A stretch of 64,000 nt of DNA from Hyposmocoma kahamanoa (taxonomy: Eukaryota; Arthropoda; Insecta; Lepidoptera; Cosmopterigidae): NCBI RefSeq assembly GCF_003589595.1, contig NW_020654422.1:6119039-6183038 (forward strand). The letters are read 5' to 3'. This document shows, piece by piece, positions 43,270 through 54,109 of the stretch. Numbering within the stretch: position 1 is the first letter of the stretch; each line of letters starts with the position of its first letter. The translations under genes were made by a program, and so were the position numbers. The notes under the pieces are model-generated. The model was not told the DNA's origin and did not search any database. It was given only the letters and a program-made list of their open reading frames with translations.

Positions 43270-43507
43270 TTGATACGCCTGTCCATAGCAGTTCCAGTGC
43301 TCCACAGAGCATTAAGAGGGCCACTGACACTGCGCCTGTCAAGACATAAGTTCACAAGTCTCACGTGTCTTTACTTTCAACAGCGCACTTACCCCTTAAA
43401 ACCGGAACGCAGTAATGCTCACATTACCGCTCGATAGCAGAAACACGTAAGGTGGCAGTAGGTGCTTCCCTGGACGAACTGTTTTCATGATACTGAGTTC
43501 TACTGCA
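43270..43507 (-). repeat. Dispersed repeat R, inverted
   Basis: ACGCCTGTCCATAGCAGTTC, GACATAAGTTCACAAGTCTC, AACCGGAACGCAGTAATGC, GGTGGCAGTAGGTGCTTCCC and head TGAGTTCTACTGC. Confidence 0.75.
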
Positions 43508-43699
43508 ACTTCTTTCTTTGATCTTATTGCTAATAACGTGATCATTTTTATTTATATATAACACTTAATTACCCATTTATAAACGAGAATGTATATATTG
43601 GTTCATTCAGTGTTATTTTTTAATTTTCAAATCGTGTTTTCTCAATTCCACAATTTTTCTTTACGACAATATTTGGTTTAGTGTGTTTTGGCTCAAGGT

Positions 43700-43806
43700 T
43701 ATGGGCTCAGTGGTATCGTCTCTCGAGTCCAATTGCTATGGACAGGCGTGTCGTTTACCACCAGGCACACGACTTATTCGTCCCATCACTCGGTATCATA
43801 TAAAAA
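43700..43806 (+). repeat. Dispersed repeat R, 3' part only
   Basis: TGCTATGGACAGGCGTGTCG, ACCACCAGGCACACGACTTA, TTCGTCCCATCACTCGG and an A-rich tail. It lies 190 bp from an inverted copy. Confidence 0.7.
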
Positions 43807-44144
43807 ACCTACGAGACTATCTTGAGTCTTTAAGTCCACTTGAAGCAAAATTTGTACAAATACAAAACACCTTACTTACACGTTATTTACATTCTACGCA
43901 ATGCGAACCAGCGAACTGAAAAATTGCTAGAAGATAAAATTCAGAATTCATGTTAGGACGTCTCATAATACACACCTAAGCCCCGACATGGGCCTATGGA
44001 CCTACTTCAAAGATAATTTGTTAATTTAGTTCGATGATTCATAACTACGATCATAACTTTTGTTTTCTTAACGCAAACGGGATGGAATTCTCAACTAACA
44101 GTATTAAAGTTGAAATTACTTGAGCGCTAAGATCTTAACCATAG
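43807..44144. other. No feature recognised
   Basis: Spacer; short frames only. Confidence 0.4.
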
Positions 44145-44700
44145 AACAATAAATAAAGTAGAAGTATTTAGTGGGCGTGACACGTGTGCCACTAGTACGC
44201 GGAGTTTCGCATATGTGAGCTCAGTTCGCCATTTTCATTTTGTACGTCATGGTCGTGTCAATTACCTCGCACAAAACCTCGAAAATCGTGTAAAAATACC
44301 TTATTTTGCTCCTTTGAAGTGCAAAAATAATAGTCGCACCTATAATATTGTCCATGATGGTGTTTCATATCATCGTTAAGTCTCACTTTATTTTATTTTA
44401 ATACATTTTTCGTTGTCTGTTTATCGTAACAGTTTTTTGTTATAAAAAACTAAAGTAAACCTTATACCGCAACAATACGATCAACTATTTTTTGGAGAAC
44501 GTTAATAGGCGTTAATTATTCATCGAGATATTGCCGCAAGATGGCAGCGCATTGAATGAAATTTTTATATACATATAATGAAAACGTCGTAACTTGAATG
44601 ATAAGTATTGAACTTTCAGCGATATACCAACTGGGTAAAGTTTAAATTATAAGAACAGTCCAGAATTTGTTACATTTTTTAAATTAGAAACTGCGACCTG
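44145..44700 (-). repeat. Dispersed repeat C, copy 2
   Basis: Inverse of 1528-1985: AGAACAATAAATAAAGTAG, CGTCATGGTCGTGTCAATTA, CTCGAAAATCGTG, CATCGTTAAGTCTCACTTTA, GTCTGTTTATCGTAAC, CTTTCAGCGATATACCAACTG and GTCCAGAATTTGTTA. This copy stands alone, without the TIRs of 1174-2052. Confidence 0.65.
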
Positions 44701-44739
44701 TCCCATATCTTCCTAGAAAAGTTTTATTTATAGTGGCTC

Positions 44740-45380
44740 TCCCTATAAACCTTTTGGTAATACGCGAAGGGAACTATAATCTGTGCAAGCAAGCCCGCAC
44801 ATGGACCTTCTCAGTTAGGTCCTGATCCCAGAGATGTGTGCACGTTCAATACCCTCTCTATTTTCCAGACAGGTACTGGACGGGTGCCACCGCTAACCCT
44901 TGACTCTAAAGTCCACTACCAAATTTTCTCTTCGGTGGCGAAACTGTAGGCACGTCCTCTTCTTCACGTGCTGGCTAGCGGGCAGGAGGATATCTGAGTC
45001 ACCGTCTACTAGCTCTCCGGTCTAGTGCCGGAGATGCCGATCGCAGTGTCAACGTCAATGTCAAAGGGCAACTCGCATGTTCCGTGCGTTTCCTCGCCTT
45101 AGGCCCTCGTCTAAACAGTTACTAAGATGCGGTAACTGCGCGCGGGATGAATGAAGATGAAACCCTATAGCTAACCACAAATCCCGGCGAGTCAATACCC
45201 AATTCCAGGTCCACCAAGATGAAGACGTATGCATCACTGCCGGAGGACCTGCCCCGGACGCCCGCTGCTGTACCCTGGTCTTACCGGGGAGCCTGTAGTC
45301 TCCCCGGAACTCCCTATCTCTCGACTCAGTAGACGGGGACAAGAAGCTACGATCAATCAATATGAAGATTTCATAATGTT
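44740..45380 (+). repeat. GC-rich dispersed repeat G, long copy
   Basis: A sharp rise in GC over 600 bp, matching 21600-21825 in reverse near its left end. Content includes GGACCTTCTCAGTTAGGTCC, GGACGGGTGCCACCGCTAAC, GCCGGAGATGCCGATCGCAG and CTCTCGACTCAGTAGACGGG. The 108-codon minus frame and 89-codon plus frame show no family motif. High GC and abrupt borders suggest a young or foreign insertion, perhaps LINE 5' sequence. Confidence 0.5.
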
Positions 45381-45470
45381 TCAACATTATATGTGTGTTG
45401 GTGTGAGTTTTGGCGACAGCTTTTCTAAGGTTTTAAAGCCCTTCCATTGTTTTTTTTTCTTCCACGATGT

Positions 45471-45503
45471 TATTACATTAATGTTAACATTAATGTAATA
45501 ACA
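45471..45503. repeat. Perfect palindrome centred on GTTAAC
   Basis: ATTACATTAATGTTAAC is followed directly by the reverse complement half with no loop (centre near 45487), about 32-34 bp in all. It could form a cruciform. No associated gene. Confidence 0.8.
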
Positions 45504-45726
45504 TGTTGTAAAGAATTAACTAGTGTAACAAATGATTGTTTCCTTTTAAGCGAAAATTAAATAGAGCCATAAAAAAAATGTGAAAACCTGCTTTACAATT
45601 TTGTTAGCAGCGTAATTTTATTGCCTGTGGGTTAATTCTGTTTAAGCAAAAGTTCGCGTAATGTAAAGGGTGAATAACAAAGTTCATTTGATTTATTAAC
45701 CTTTTAATATCATTATTAACACAAAA
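45504..45726. other. No feature recognised
   Basis: AT-rich spacer. Confidence 0.4.
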
Positions 45727-45830
45727 ATCGAACACAAAGAAAAATTCCTTTTACCTGACAGAACTCAAACCTACGTCTGTGCTAAATCAGGGCCATCGCT
45801 CTAGTAACAGAGCTACAGCATCGACTTACA
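45727..45830 (-). repeat. tRNA-like SINE fragment
   Basis: ATCGAACACAAAGAAAAATTCC, then reversed box-B-like CAGAACTCAAACCTACGTCTG and reversed head CTCTAGTAACAGAGCTACAGC. The layout is as at 33510 and 57480. Confidence 0.55.
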
Positions 45831-46107
45831 AATTTCTCTAAGTGTTTAGTGTACAGACAATTTAAACATAACACAGTAATTTATATTTAACTACTGTCAC
45901 TTGTAAAGTCATGGCAGTGAAAAGGCGATGGGTCAGCTTAAAATCCGCGTTGCCCGCGACGCGGGTATTCTGCCAGGACCCCGCAGAACAGAGACACCAC
46001 TCGTAATCACTAATAATCAAATTAATCTTAAACAGCGGCAGTTTGGAAAAAATACTCTTTGATATCACAATCAAATTGTTGTTGTGGTGTGTGTGCATGC
46101 GTTTTTC

Positions 46108-46307
46108 AGAAGTCTCATCACGCCTTGAACCTCTACAACTTAGAGACGTTGTCGCTTAACGCCTTTTATCGGCTGTACCATGGCGAATGCTCTGAACAAC
46201 TGTTCGACTTTATCCCGCCCTACACTTTCCTAGGGGCCTACCAGAACCTCTTAAAACAATATTACTATAACCATACAGTGACTTTTCGTACTATGACGCG
46301 CTTAAAG
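46108..46307 (+). pseudogene. LINE reverse-transcriptase C-terminal fragment
   Basis: The plus frame reads NLETLSLNAFYRLYHGECSE then QLFDFIPPYTF. FYRLYHGECSEELF-LIP is a very characteristic segment after the RT domain of lepidopteran Jockey/CR1-type LINEs, lying about 40 residues before the LWNSLP motif seen at 26840. Upstream, a TTTTTCAG precedes it and a GTAAGC follows it, so it superficially resembles an exon; I consider that coincidence. Confidence 0.65.
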
Positions 46308-46615
46308 TAAGCTTATTATAATATTTTATTGGCAGCTTTTCATTCATTCACTCAATTCAAATAATAATTTCAATTTTTTCAGTAACATTGACTCATATAA
46401 TTTTAGCCATTGCAAGGTTTTATGGCACAGGTTTTCCTTTTTTTAACTATCAGCCATATGTTTCTCATTCTTTGATATTTTCTTACTGTACTATGCATAT
46501 GCACTATGCATGTTGTACTATTATTATGCTAATTAATCATTATTATTTATAATTATTACAATTTCTTAGTTAACCACTACTATTAGTAAGGTACAAAATT
46601 ATACACAAATCACTG
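46308..46615. other. No feature recognised
   Basis: AT-rich spacer. Confidence 0.4.
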
Positions 46616-46825
46616 ATGGAAATATGCAATTCACAAGAATGCCTCATGTATGGACAGTCGACTCTATTCGTTATCGAACCTATCCACTATCGAGCGCTGG
46701 ACACCACACCAGCCACCACCAGCACACCAAAAACGTGTTTCATTTGCGAAAGGTCGCGTAAAAACAATACACGCTTTCTTCTGCGAAGTGCGAACATCCC
46801 TGACGCGCCACTAATAGATAAACAG
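46616..46825 (+). other. Candidate coding exon, unrecognised
   Basis: An open frame reads ECLMYGQSTLFVIEPIHYRA, a Thr/Ser/Pro linker, then TCFICERSRKNNTRFLLRSA and NIPDAPLIDKQ. It stops being open just after a strong donor, AAACAG|GTAAGACG at about 46825. The Cys pair C-x2-C might belong to a zinc finger, but no partner Cys/His follows in the exon. Upstream the nearest T-rich acceptor is TTACAATTTCTTAG near 46570, which would leave a stop-containing start, so the exon boundary is not settled. It could be a host exon or a fragment of a transposon protein. Confidence 0.3.
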
Positions 46826-47472
46826 GTAAGACGATGACAATATCATTTATTATCATAATTCAATCCATTAATAGTTATCAAATGTTAAAAGGTTTTCAAT
46901 TAAATATCGTTCAAAGCCCATTTCACAACAACGAATCTTATTGGAAAAAATGCTGCTTTACGTTCACACAAAGTTTACTTTCAAGTCAAACTTTTTAATA
47001 TGATTTTCTTGGGTAATTTTCAATCTACAATAGTCGATTTACACGCATCTGAAGACAAGCTTTTATAACTTATATGTTTGTATATTACATTCCTTTTTGT
47101 TGATTCACTTACAGTTATTACACGTTATAAATTAAATATGGTGGAGATCTCGTCTAATTACACAACTGAATATAAGTGAACACAACTGGCAAAACAACGA
47201 TAAAAATTTAGAGACATATAGACTTAAAAACAATGACTAAATGTAAAAAAGTAATACAAACAAAACCGCTAAATACAAGAGAACAGGGGTCTCGGGCAGT
47301 ACCAAAGTAAAAAAAAATAAGTTTAATTAAGGCAATATTGTTTTGCGAAATCTGTATAGCGACTGCAAAAACTTGTCGCTACCCCCTCTATGTCTAGTAC
47401 ATAGTGTGAAAAAAAAGATTATATAGTAATAATAATATCAAAACCATCGACTTTTTTACATCAAAGTTTTGC
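46826..47472. other. No gene recognised
   Basis: AT-rich. No exon or repeat that I can support. Confidence 0.4.
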
Positions 47473-47743
47473 TAGTAGTAGAGCTCCTTATGAAAAATAT
47501 CGTTCAAGGAAGTACTGCCACGTTACCTAAGTGTTTTAACCGCCAAGCAGTAATGTGAGCTCTACAGTCACATGGGATTTCTCAACTACCACTACTACTA
47601 CGCCAGACACCCTGAGGCTTATGTTGACAAGTCCCACAAGCCTGTAATTTCACCCCTTCGAAACCGGAACGCAGTAATGCTGGCGGCAGAAACAGGTAAG
47701 GTACTTCCCTGCACGAACTCTTTTACAAGTAGCTCTACTGCTA
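47473..47743. repeat. Foldback of dispersed repeat R
   Basis: A plus-strand head (TAGTAGAGCTCCTTATG, CAAGGAAGTACTGCCACG, CCGCCAAGCAGTAATGTGAGC) is followed by an inverted copy of the same half, CGCAGTAATGCTGGCGGCAG, GGTACTTCCCTGCACGAAC and AGTAGCTCTACTGC. The ends pair over 70 or more bases. A 76-codon frame across it is repeat sequence. Confidence 0.75.
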
Positions 47744-48619
47744 CAAAAAAGTCTATTTATAGCTGTGGTGTTTTTGCAGACATTTTCAGCATTTTCGACT
47801 GATGTTTAACTATGATAATGGCAGAATGCCGCCATTCTGAAGCGTAGCAGCGACAATAAGCGTTTATAGCTTACAATGGACACGCGAATTAGGTACACTT
47901 GCAGTGTGTATTCAAATATGTCTGTGGTGACTGCGTTCATGACATAGCGTTGCCCTGCCAGACTATCAACCTCACACGATTTGGTGCGTTTTCCAAGGAC
48001 GATTTAAAAAAACAGTTTCCTAAGATAAAAAATTACCATACCCACGATCGACATTAAATAGTACAAAAATTGTAAGCAGAATGCCTATTATGGAAAATCA
48101 ATATAGGGTTTTGAAGCTATGATTGCATTTAGATGGTTGTTTTTCTATGTTTATGTTTTATGTACCTCTAAATTTTATACTACCTAAAACTATAGACTTA
48201 CAATAATAATAATTTCACAATTTCCAAGCAAATTTCTAGCTTCTCCTAGTTGCATCGTAAAAATAACAAGATATCCTCTTTGCTGTAAAATAATTTGGAG
48301 TGAGAAAATCTCCCCTGCTTCCGCTACGGTAAAAGGGTATTTCTCTATGAAATGTTCCCAATATTCTCAGATTAAGCGCGTTTATTTCGTGAACGGAAGT
48401 TCCACTAATTAGGTGCTTGTTTTTAGAAAGCAAGCGTATTATAATAAAATTAATGAACTCGTTGTCGTCGTCTTACTTTAAGACAGCTTATAGAACTCGT
48501 GAACTTAAAAAGGCTATGTTGTTCATTATTCTACCGCGTTCAACTTCATTGTTATTGAATAAGCTGTTTTCCTTATTCACTATTTTAATTAAAACATTTT
48601 TGATGAAGTATTATTACTA
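47744..48619. other. No gene recognised
   Basis: Short frames only. No exon supported. Confidence 0.4.
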
Positions 48620-48790
48620 GCTGGCGCCCGCGGCATCGTCTGCGTAGAATTGGTGTTTCGAGTAGTCTACTGTACTACTTGAGAAATAATCGGTTCTCTA
48701 TACAAACACTCACCCCTAAAGATTTACATTTGTGACAAAAAGTAGCCTATGTCCTTCTCCTAGGTAACCGTCTACCACTGGCTTTCATCA
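48620..48790 (-). repeat. RTE-type LINE 3' end fragment
   Basis: AGCTGGCGCCCGCGGCATCG and TCTGCGTAGAATTGGTG are the reverse of the 21530-21560 end. ACTACTTGAG and AAGTAGCCTATGTCCTTCTC are further known words of the family. Minus orientation. Confidence 0.6.
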
Positions 48791-48835
48791 AATTTGGTTT
48801 TCGTTTTGGTCGCTTTCAGCGTCAAAACGTAACTT

Positions 48836-48873
48836 AAGTAACGTAAGTTACTTAAACGTAACGTAAGTTACTT
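48836..48873. repeat. Tandem palindromic AACGTAAGTTACTT units
   Basis: AAGTAACGTAAGTTACTT is followed by a second AACGTAAGTTACTT about 20 bases on. It is self-complementary, low in complexity, and sits beside the RTE fragment. Confidence 0.6.
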
Positions 48874-49494
48874 TCCCATACATAATATTAGTTTGGATTA
48901 GTTCTTATTTGGCAAGTTCCAAGACTCATTTATTGGACTTATTAAATATTAGATCATTCTGCTCGTATCTCTAAAAGTACATAAACCGGTATAAAACATT
49001 TTGTTTTCGGTGCACGTATAAATTCTACAAAATTCAAAAGGCACCCAGCTTCTAAAGACAGAGCTGCACGAGGTACATATTGCAATAAGGCGGTATATAC
49101 GCATACATAATGGAATTCCTTTACTGGAGGAGCACGATACAGCACTCCAGGCAGTAGTCTAAGATTTATTAGAATAGGGCTTTCTCAAGATGGGAACAAT
49201 AAAGTAGAAAACTATGTAAGTGCGAGTATATGGAGCTGGGAGTAAAATTTATATCAAGGTTTTCAGGTTCGTAAATATCGCCATTACTTTTTTTAATACA
49301 AGCGAAATCGTCGTCAACAAAAGCGTCAGTTTAATACAAAAATGTGTGAATTGCGAAAATTCTCCCTAACGGAGACTCTTGCTGAAGAATGATTTGAATT
49401 TAAAATCGGGACTTACACAAGTATAATAACATATTTTATTTACCTCGACTTTTCGGACGTGTTGCAGTTACAATATTACAGTTTATTGCAAATA
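48874..49494. other. No gene recognised
   Basis: AT-rich spacer with a 63-codon minus frame that has no domain. Confidence 0.4.
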
Positions 49495-49690
49495 TTGTAT
49501 TATTCTTCTTCTTAGAGTTCCTGTTCAATCCTGAAGGTTGACCGTCAGCTTCCTGTATTTGTCTCTATCAGCAGCCAACCAGAACAGCCGTTCGAAGGAG
49601 GCAATGCCGGCCCACTCCCAGATGTTCCGTAGCCACGATTTCTTTCTTAGCCCAGTGTGTCTCTTTCCCTGTATTGTATTATAATATGCA
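49495..49690 (-). pseudogene. LINE ORF2 C-terminal fragment (RTE/BovB-like)
   Basis: The minus strand reads GLRKKSWLRNIWEWAGIASF then ERLFWLAADRDKYRKLTVNL, ending near a stop. It corresponds to the R-ISWL-NLR-WFG---ELFR-AV--------NLR pattern at the end of RTE/BovB-like LINE proteins. A (TTC)n/TATT-rich stretch at the left marks the 3' tail side. About 60 codons remain. SINE family D follows immediately. Confidence 0.6.
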
Positions 49691-49699
49691 ATATATAAA

Positions 49700-49995
49700 G
49701 TCGTGGTAGCCTAATAGTTTGACCTGCCGCCTTTCTATCAAAGACTGTGGATTCAAATCTGATTTCGCACCTCTGAGTTTTTCGGAATTTGTGTGAGAAA
49801 ATTAATTTGAAATTTACCATGAGGTTTTCGGTAAAAGAAAACATCGTAAACATCGAAGAAGGCTTACAACCTTCGGAGAACGTCTAAAGTTCCCAACCCG
49901 TATTGTGCCAGCGTTGTGGACTATGGCCTAAACCCTTGCCTGAGAGGAAAACCGTGGCCAGAAGTGGTACGTATAAATAGTTTGATGTCCCTGTT
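49700..49995 (+). repeat. tRNA-derived SINE, family D
   Basis: Head CGTGGTAGCCTAATAGTTTG with a box-A-like TGGTAGCCTAATAG, box-B-like GGATTCAAATCTG, and body CACCTCTGAGTTTTTCGGAA, GAGGTTTTCGGTAAA, CTTACAACCTTCGGAGAACG and GGACTATGGCCTAAACCC. It aligns with 53110-53385 in the same orientation. Both parts are typical of butterfly and moth SINEs. Confidence 0.8.
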
Positions 49996-50595
49996 GTGGT
50001 TCAATATACCACAACATTTCTCTTTATGAAAATCATTTATGTTCAACAAGTGAAAGTATAAATTAACATGCATAATGAGTTATGTTGACACTAGTGAACT
50101 GCGAACGAGGTGTTTTGCGGGAACTTGTTGACCAGGTATTTACATCCTGATTGTTAACTCTTTACAATATTTCTTTGCAGTAAAGCAATCAATCAAATTA
50201 CTCCAGTTATATAGGCATAACTTATCACTTTGGCATAATGGAACCGAGACACACAGCTGTAGTTGGCCCGTATTATGGAGGTTGTGGTTATTCCATTCCC
50301 GTCCCAAAATGATACTAAAGTACTCACGTGTTCCTTACTTCACAATGGCAACCGGCGGGAGTCTACTAGTAAGCCTAGCATGAGCGGAAACCGGACGATG
50401 CCACAGACTTTAGTTCGTTATACTTGATAGCATTATATTAAATACAAATATACAAAATAACAATGGCGCGAAAGGTGGAAGATTAAGGAAATGCATTTAT
50501 TTCTAAATTAGGTGATTTTCCTTTTTTTTTAATATTGGTCTTACGGCACTGGAATAAATCCATCAAGCCAAGTCTTCAACAATATGTGTCTTCAA
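49996..50595. other. No gene recognised
   Basis: Spacer without supportable features. Confidence 0.4.
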
Positions 50596-50633
50596 CAATT
50601 TGTTTGCATGCATTTTTGCATGCAAACAAATTG
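50596..50633. repeat. Perfect hairpin, 17-bp stem, TTTT loop
   Basis: CAATTTGTTTGCATGCA, TTTT, TGCATGCAAACAAATTG. The stem is perfect and the loop only four bases. ATGCAAA/TTTGCAT octamer-like words lie in both arms. It is not attached to a recognised gene. Confidence 0.85.
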
Positions 50634-51614
50634 CATTTTTTAAATACTGTACTTTAAACACTTTCTTTTTTGAATATTTTTCTCGCGAGCTTAAGCAAAA
50701 CTAGCTGCCAAGTTTGGTTCCAGTTAATACGTGAAGCATTCGATATCATTACAGATCGAATAACATAGACAGAATACCAAATAAGAAAACAATCTGCGTG
50801 TTTGTGAGTACGTTGCAAATCTAGGCTAATGTATACTAACTTACTATGAATTCAGTCTCTGATTATCCGAGGTGATATAACGCCCATTATCTCAAAAAAC
50901 AAAGCTGAGAATGCTGTTTCAGCAACCAATAGAATCTTGTTATTTTGACATTTCTACGACACTAAGTAAAAGTAACGAAAAACTATTGGTTCCGGAAACA
51001 CAGCTCTTCTCCGGTACACTTTTGTAAACAATGGGCCTAATGGTAACAACTTCAAAATGATACGGATTGTCAATAGCAGAAATATTGAGACGAAAGACTT
51101 TATAATATACGCGAAAACCATTAACGGTTGAAATATTTGTCTCCCGCCTCCAACGTCGCGACCAATCCAGTGCGGCTGTTTGACCAGTGCCATTTTAATT
51201 ATGTTCTGTTTGATTTTGGAACGGATGGCACGCGTTAATCAAGTTCAAAACCCTTGTTAATGAGTGTAGTCGAACGCGCAAATAAATTATGTAAAGCTAT
51301 TGTATACGTATCATGCAGCCTTTGCCAGAGGTAATTAGCGTCGCAAAATTTATTTTGAATTTTTCATTAGCGCAGATTGGATCAGCCATGTTTGTTTGTT
51401 TTTTGACGGTTATTTTTACGACGCAATTTTGCGAAGAGATAGGGGTAATTTATAAAGTTTTTAATGGCTTTGTCAAAGGATTGCATGGTCTGGCATGATG
51501 AAATGCCCCCCAGGCCGATTATTAATTTCACTGAAAGCATTTACCCTGCGCTCAAAGACTCTTGACACTTGAAATAAAAAAGTGGCAATTGAAAAACGTT
51601 TGACATTTTAACCG
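50634..51614. other. No gene recognised
   Basis: Frames at 50954-51193 (minus) and 51313-51498 (plus, hydrophobic) have no domain, no splice context and no second support. Confidence 0.4.
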
Positions 51615-51680
51615 ACTTCAAAAAAGGAGGAGGTTCTTAATTCGACTGTATTTTTTGTATATAGTATTTTTTATCGAGTT
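51615..51680 (+). repeat. RTE-type repeat motif
   Basis: ACCGACTTCAAAAAAGGAGG then AGGTTCTTAATTCGACTGTA is a phrase extremely common in lepidopteran genomes in RTE-like copies (general knowledge). The copy is short. Confidence 0.6.
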
Positions 51681-51764
51681 CTTAAATCGTAAATCTTTTC
51701 GTTAAATCTTAAATCTAAAGGTTTTCATTAATCGTTAGTCAACTAACCAACCGGTAGTCAACCG

Positions 51765-51855
51765 GAACCTGTAACGGACCCGAAACGTTAGTTTGTTTGA
51801 AAGAACAAATATGCGCGATTTAAATCCGGAAAAATAGTTTCATTTCCTAGTATTT
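51765..51855 (-). repeat. Penelope-like terminal fragment, inverted
   Basis: CCGGAACCTGTAACGGACCC, GAAACGTTAGTTTGTTTGAA, GCGCGATTTAAATCCGG and ATAGTTTCATTTCCT are the reverse of the 56609-56720 terminus. Confidence 0.7.
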
Positions 51856-52296
51856 TTTATTTCTCAACTATGTGCTGCAGTTACCTTGTGTTTGGGCTCA
51901 TATGATTTGGTTTGACGAAAGGTTCATCTGCATTTCAATAATCGTTGAGGAGTCGCGGCAACACAGACAGCGAAAGCGATAAGTAAGTTTTGAGGTCGAT
52001 ATTTTACAAAAAAAGTTATGGATGAAGTTTTCGATGATATTGAATTGATATTGTTTTATTATTATGAAAATTCTCAGAATATTTTTTAATATCTTTTTTA
52101 CTTAAAAGATCATGCCGTAAATTATTTTATAATTGCATAAAAAGGTTCAAGTTATTCCACAATCTCCTTTATCCCAGTGTTTTGTCCGCAAATGAGCATT
52201 ATCTACTGCGACACAATATTGTCATGTTAATTTGGTTTGCGGGCCTCAATTTCCCGGCGATTTAACTGCGAACAAAGGCGGTGAGGCGACACGCAC

Positions 52297-52356
52297 CGTT
52301 ATTCGCCGTTAGCCGTGTTTATTCGTCGTTATTCCCCGTTATCAGCTGTTATTTAT
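52297..52356. repeat. Six-unit 10-bp tandem array (CGTTATTCNC)
   Basis: Successive decamers are CGTTATTCGC, CGTTAGCCGT, GTTTATTCGT, CGTTATTCCC, CGTTATCAGC and TGTTATTTAT. The period of ten places each unit on nearly the same face of the helix. It lies in a GC-richer island (52230-52400). Confidence 0.6.
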
Positions 52357-53109
52357 CGGGCGGCGCTAAACTCGTTAGCGCGATTTACCTGTCCCCTATA
52401 ACTCACTGCTTTTACTTAACGACCGCTCTACCGCGAATTAATGGTTTAATGCCTGTTGCTTATTGCCGAATATAAATAAACAAGTGTACAATATTATTAC
52501 ACGAAACATTTCGGTAAGTTATTTTGCATTTAATTTATGGAATTTTGCAGGAAATTCAGTTTTATTACGACATTTAGAGATATCACGCAACATTTTTGTA
52601 ATAAAATTGCATTTACTGGTGTACATAATTTGTTTCCCGCTACAAATATGTAGGGAAAAGGTAAAGGACCTTAAGTCCATATTATGGGATTTAGATGATT
52701 TAAAAACATTGCTTTAGAATGCTCCAAATCATGCAATGGTAAGACTTTAAGTCTTATCGTCGTTTGTTTTTTATTTGACATATTTTATTTGACCTAACAT
52801 TGATATTAAATGCCTTTTAAATATCTTTCAAACGCTCTGCAGTAAAAATTACTATTAGCTCTTCAGGCTTTTTGCCTGTATCCTACAGAAATATGACTTA
52901 CATACATATCAAAAACGTAAAGAGTCAATTTTGCTACAAAACTATGATATTTTCAACACTTACCAACTCACTCATTGATCGCGCCGCGGTGTAGTTTACA
53001 TATAAATTTGACAGCAATGTCACCCGAATGAAGTCGAATTAATAGGTATGGTAAACTCGCCACTGCGAGTGAAGCAAGTATTTATAAGCCTATGTTTATG
53101 AATTTAAAC
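52357..53109. other. No gene recognised
   Basis: AT-rich. An 84-codon plus frame at 52463-52717 has no recognisable domain. Confidence 0.4.
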
Positions 53110-53385
53110 CGTGGTAGCCTACTGTCTTTAAGCAGAGGTCGTAGGTTCGAATCGGTCTCGCATCTCTGAGTTTTACGGAATTTATGTGCTAAATTTTAGT
53201 TTGTAATTTACTATGAAATTTTCGGTGAAGGAAAACATCTGAATTAGACCTGCCGAAGAAGGTTCACAACCTCGGAAAACGTGTGAAGTCCCCAACCAGT
53301 ATTGGGCCAGCGGACTATGGCCTAAAACTTTGCCAAGCTTGGGCACGGGCCTCTTTGGTAGTGGGAAGTATAAACTATAACATCA
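53110..53385 (+). repeat. tRNA-derived SINE, family D
   Basis: CGTGGTAGCCTACTGTC, box B GTAGGTTCGAATCGG, GCATCTCTGAGTTTTACGGA, GAAGGTTCACAACCTCGG, CCCAACCAGTATTGGGCCAG and GGACTATGGCCTAAAAC, ending in a CATCATCATG tail. Confidence 0.8.
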
Positions 53386-53539
53386 TCATGTTTACGACTT
53401 TATGAATTCCACGAGTATCTATTTTTCTATTCTTTGGTTACACTTGTAAATCATTAGAAACGAACCTAATTTTGTACTAAAGAAAAGTAAATGGTACATG
53501 GGTATTACATGAGGTAGTTATGGAAATAACTGCGACGAG

Positions 53540-53595
53540 TCTTTACCTCCGCGTGGCAGTTCGGCATGGTAACCGTTCGGCCACGGAGGCACCTT
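53540..53595 (-). repeat. SINE family A head fragment, inverted
   Basis: ACCTCCGCGTGGCAGTTCGG and CATGGTAACCGTTCGGCCAC then GGAGGC are the reverse of the family-A head. The body is absent. Confidence 0.7.
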
Positions 53596-54109
53596 TTTAA
53601 GTTTTAGTTTTTTAGTTAGTTGCTGCCTACATAATATAAAAAAAATACTCTTGTATGAAAAATACTGCAAAAACTGCACATCAAGCCATAGCCAAAGTCA
53701 AATAATCTTTATTTGTTATATAAGCATCATTTTGATTAAATTCTACTGCTGATTTGTATGGCAGATTCCCCTGAGAAGAAAGAGCAAAATACTCTAGGGG
53801 TCTTTATAAATAAACTTGTAAATACACATTTATGAACATTGTTGATCCAGACTACCTGCAAAAGTTAAATGGGACAGTAGCTGTATAAATAGCCTTTAGT
53901 ATAAAGTTTTTGTTTCACTATAGTTTTGAACCTCGTGAAAGGCAAATCTCAAACATAAACCGGAATCTTATTACATTGCCCCCTAAATGAATTTGGGACT
54001 TTGTGAAGACGACTTTGAAGAAAAGCTAGTTTTTTTTTAATTCCAAATATTGATGTTATATCTGTCACTATTTTTCGTAAAGAGTTACTATTTTCTTCTT
54101 TTTTTATTA
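53596..54109. other. No feature recognised
   Basis: AT-rich spacer. Confidence 0.4.

Noticed and set aside
46059..46310. Possible spliced exon with TTTTTCAG before and GTAAGC after
   Set aside because: The FYRLYHGECSE segment identifies it as LINE reverse-transcriptase sequence.
51313..51498. Hydrophobic 61-codon ORF, possible membrane peptide
   Set aside because: AT-rich codons give Phe/Ile/Val by chance; no homology, signal or splice context.
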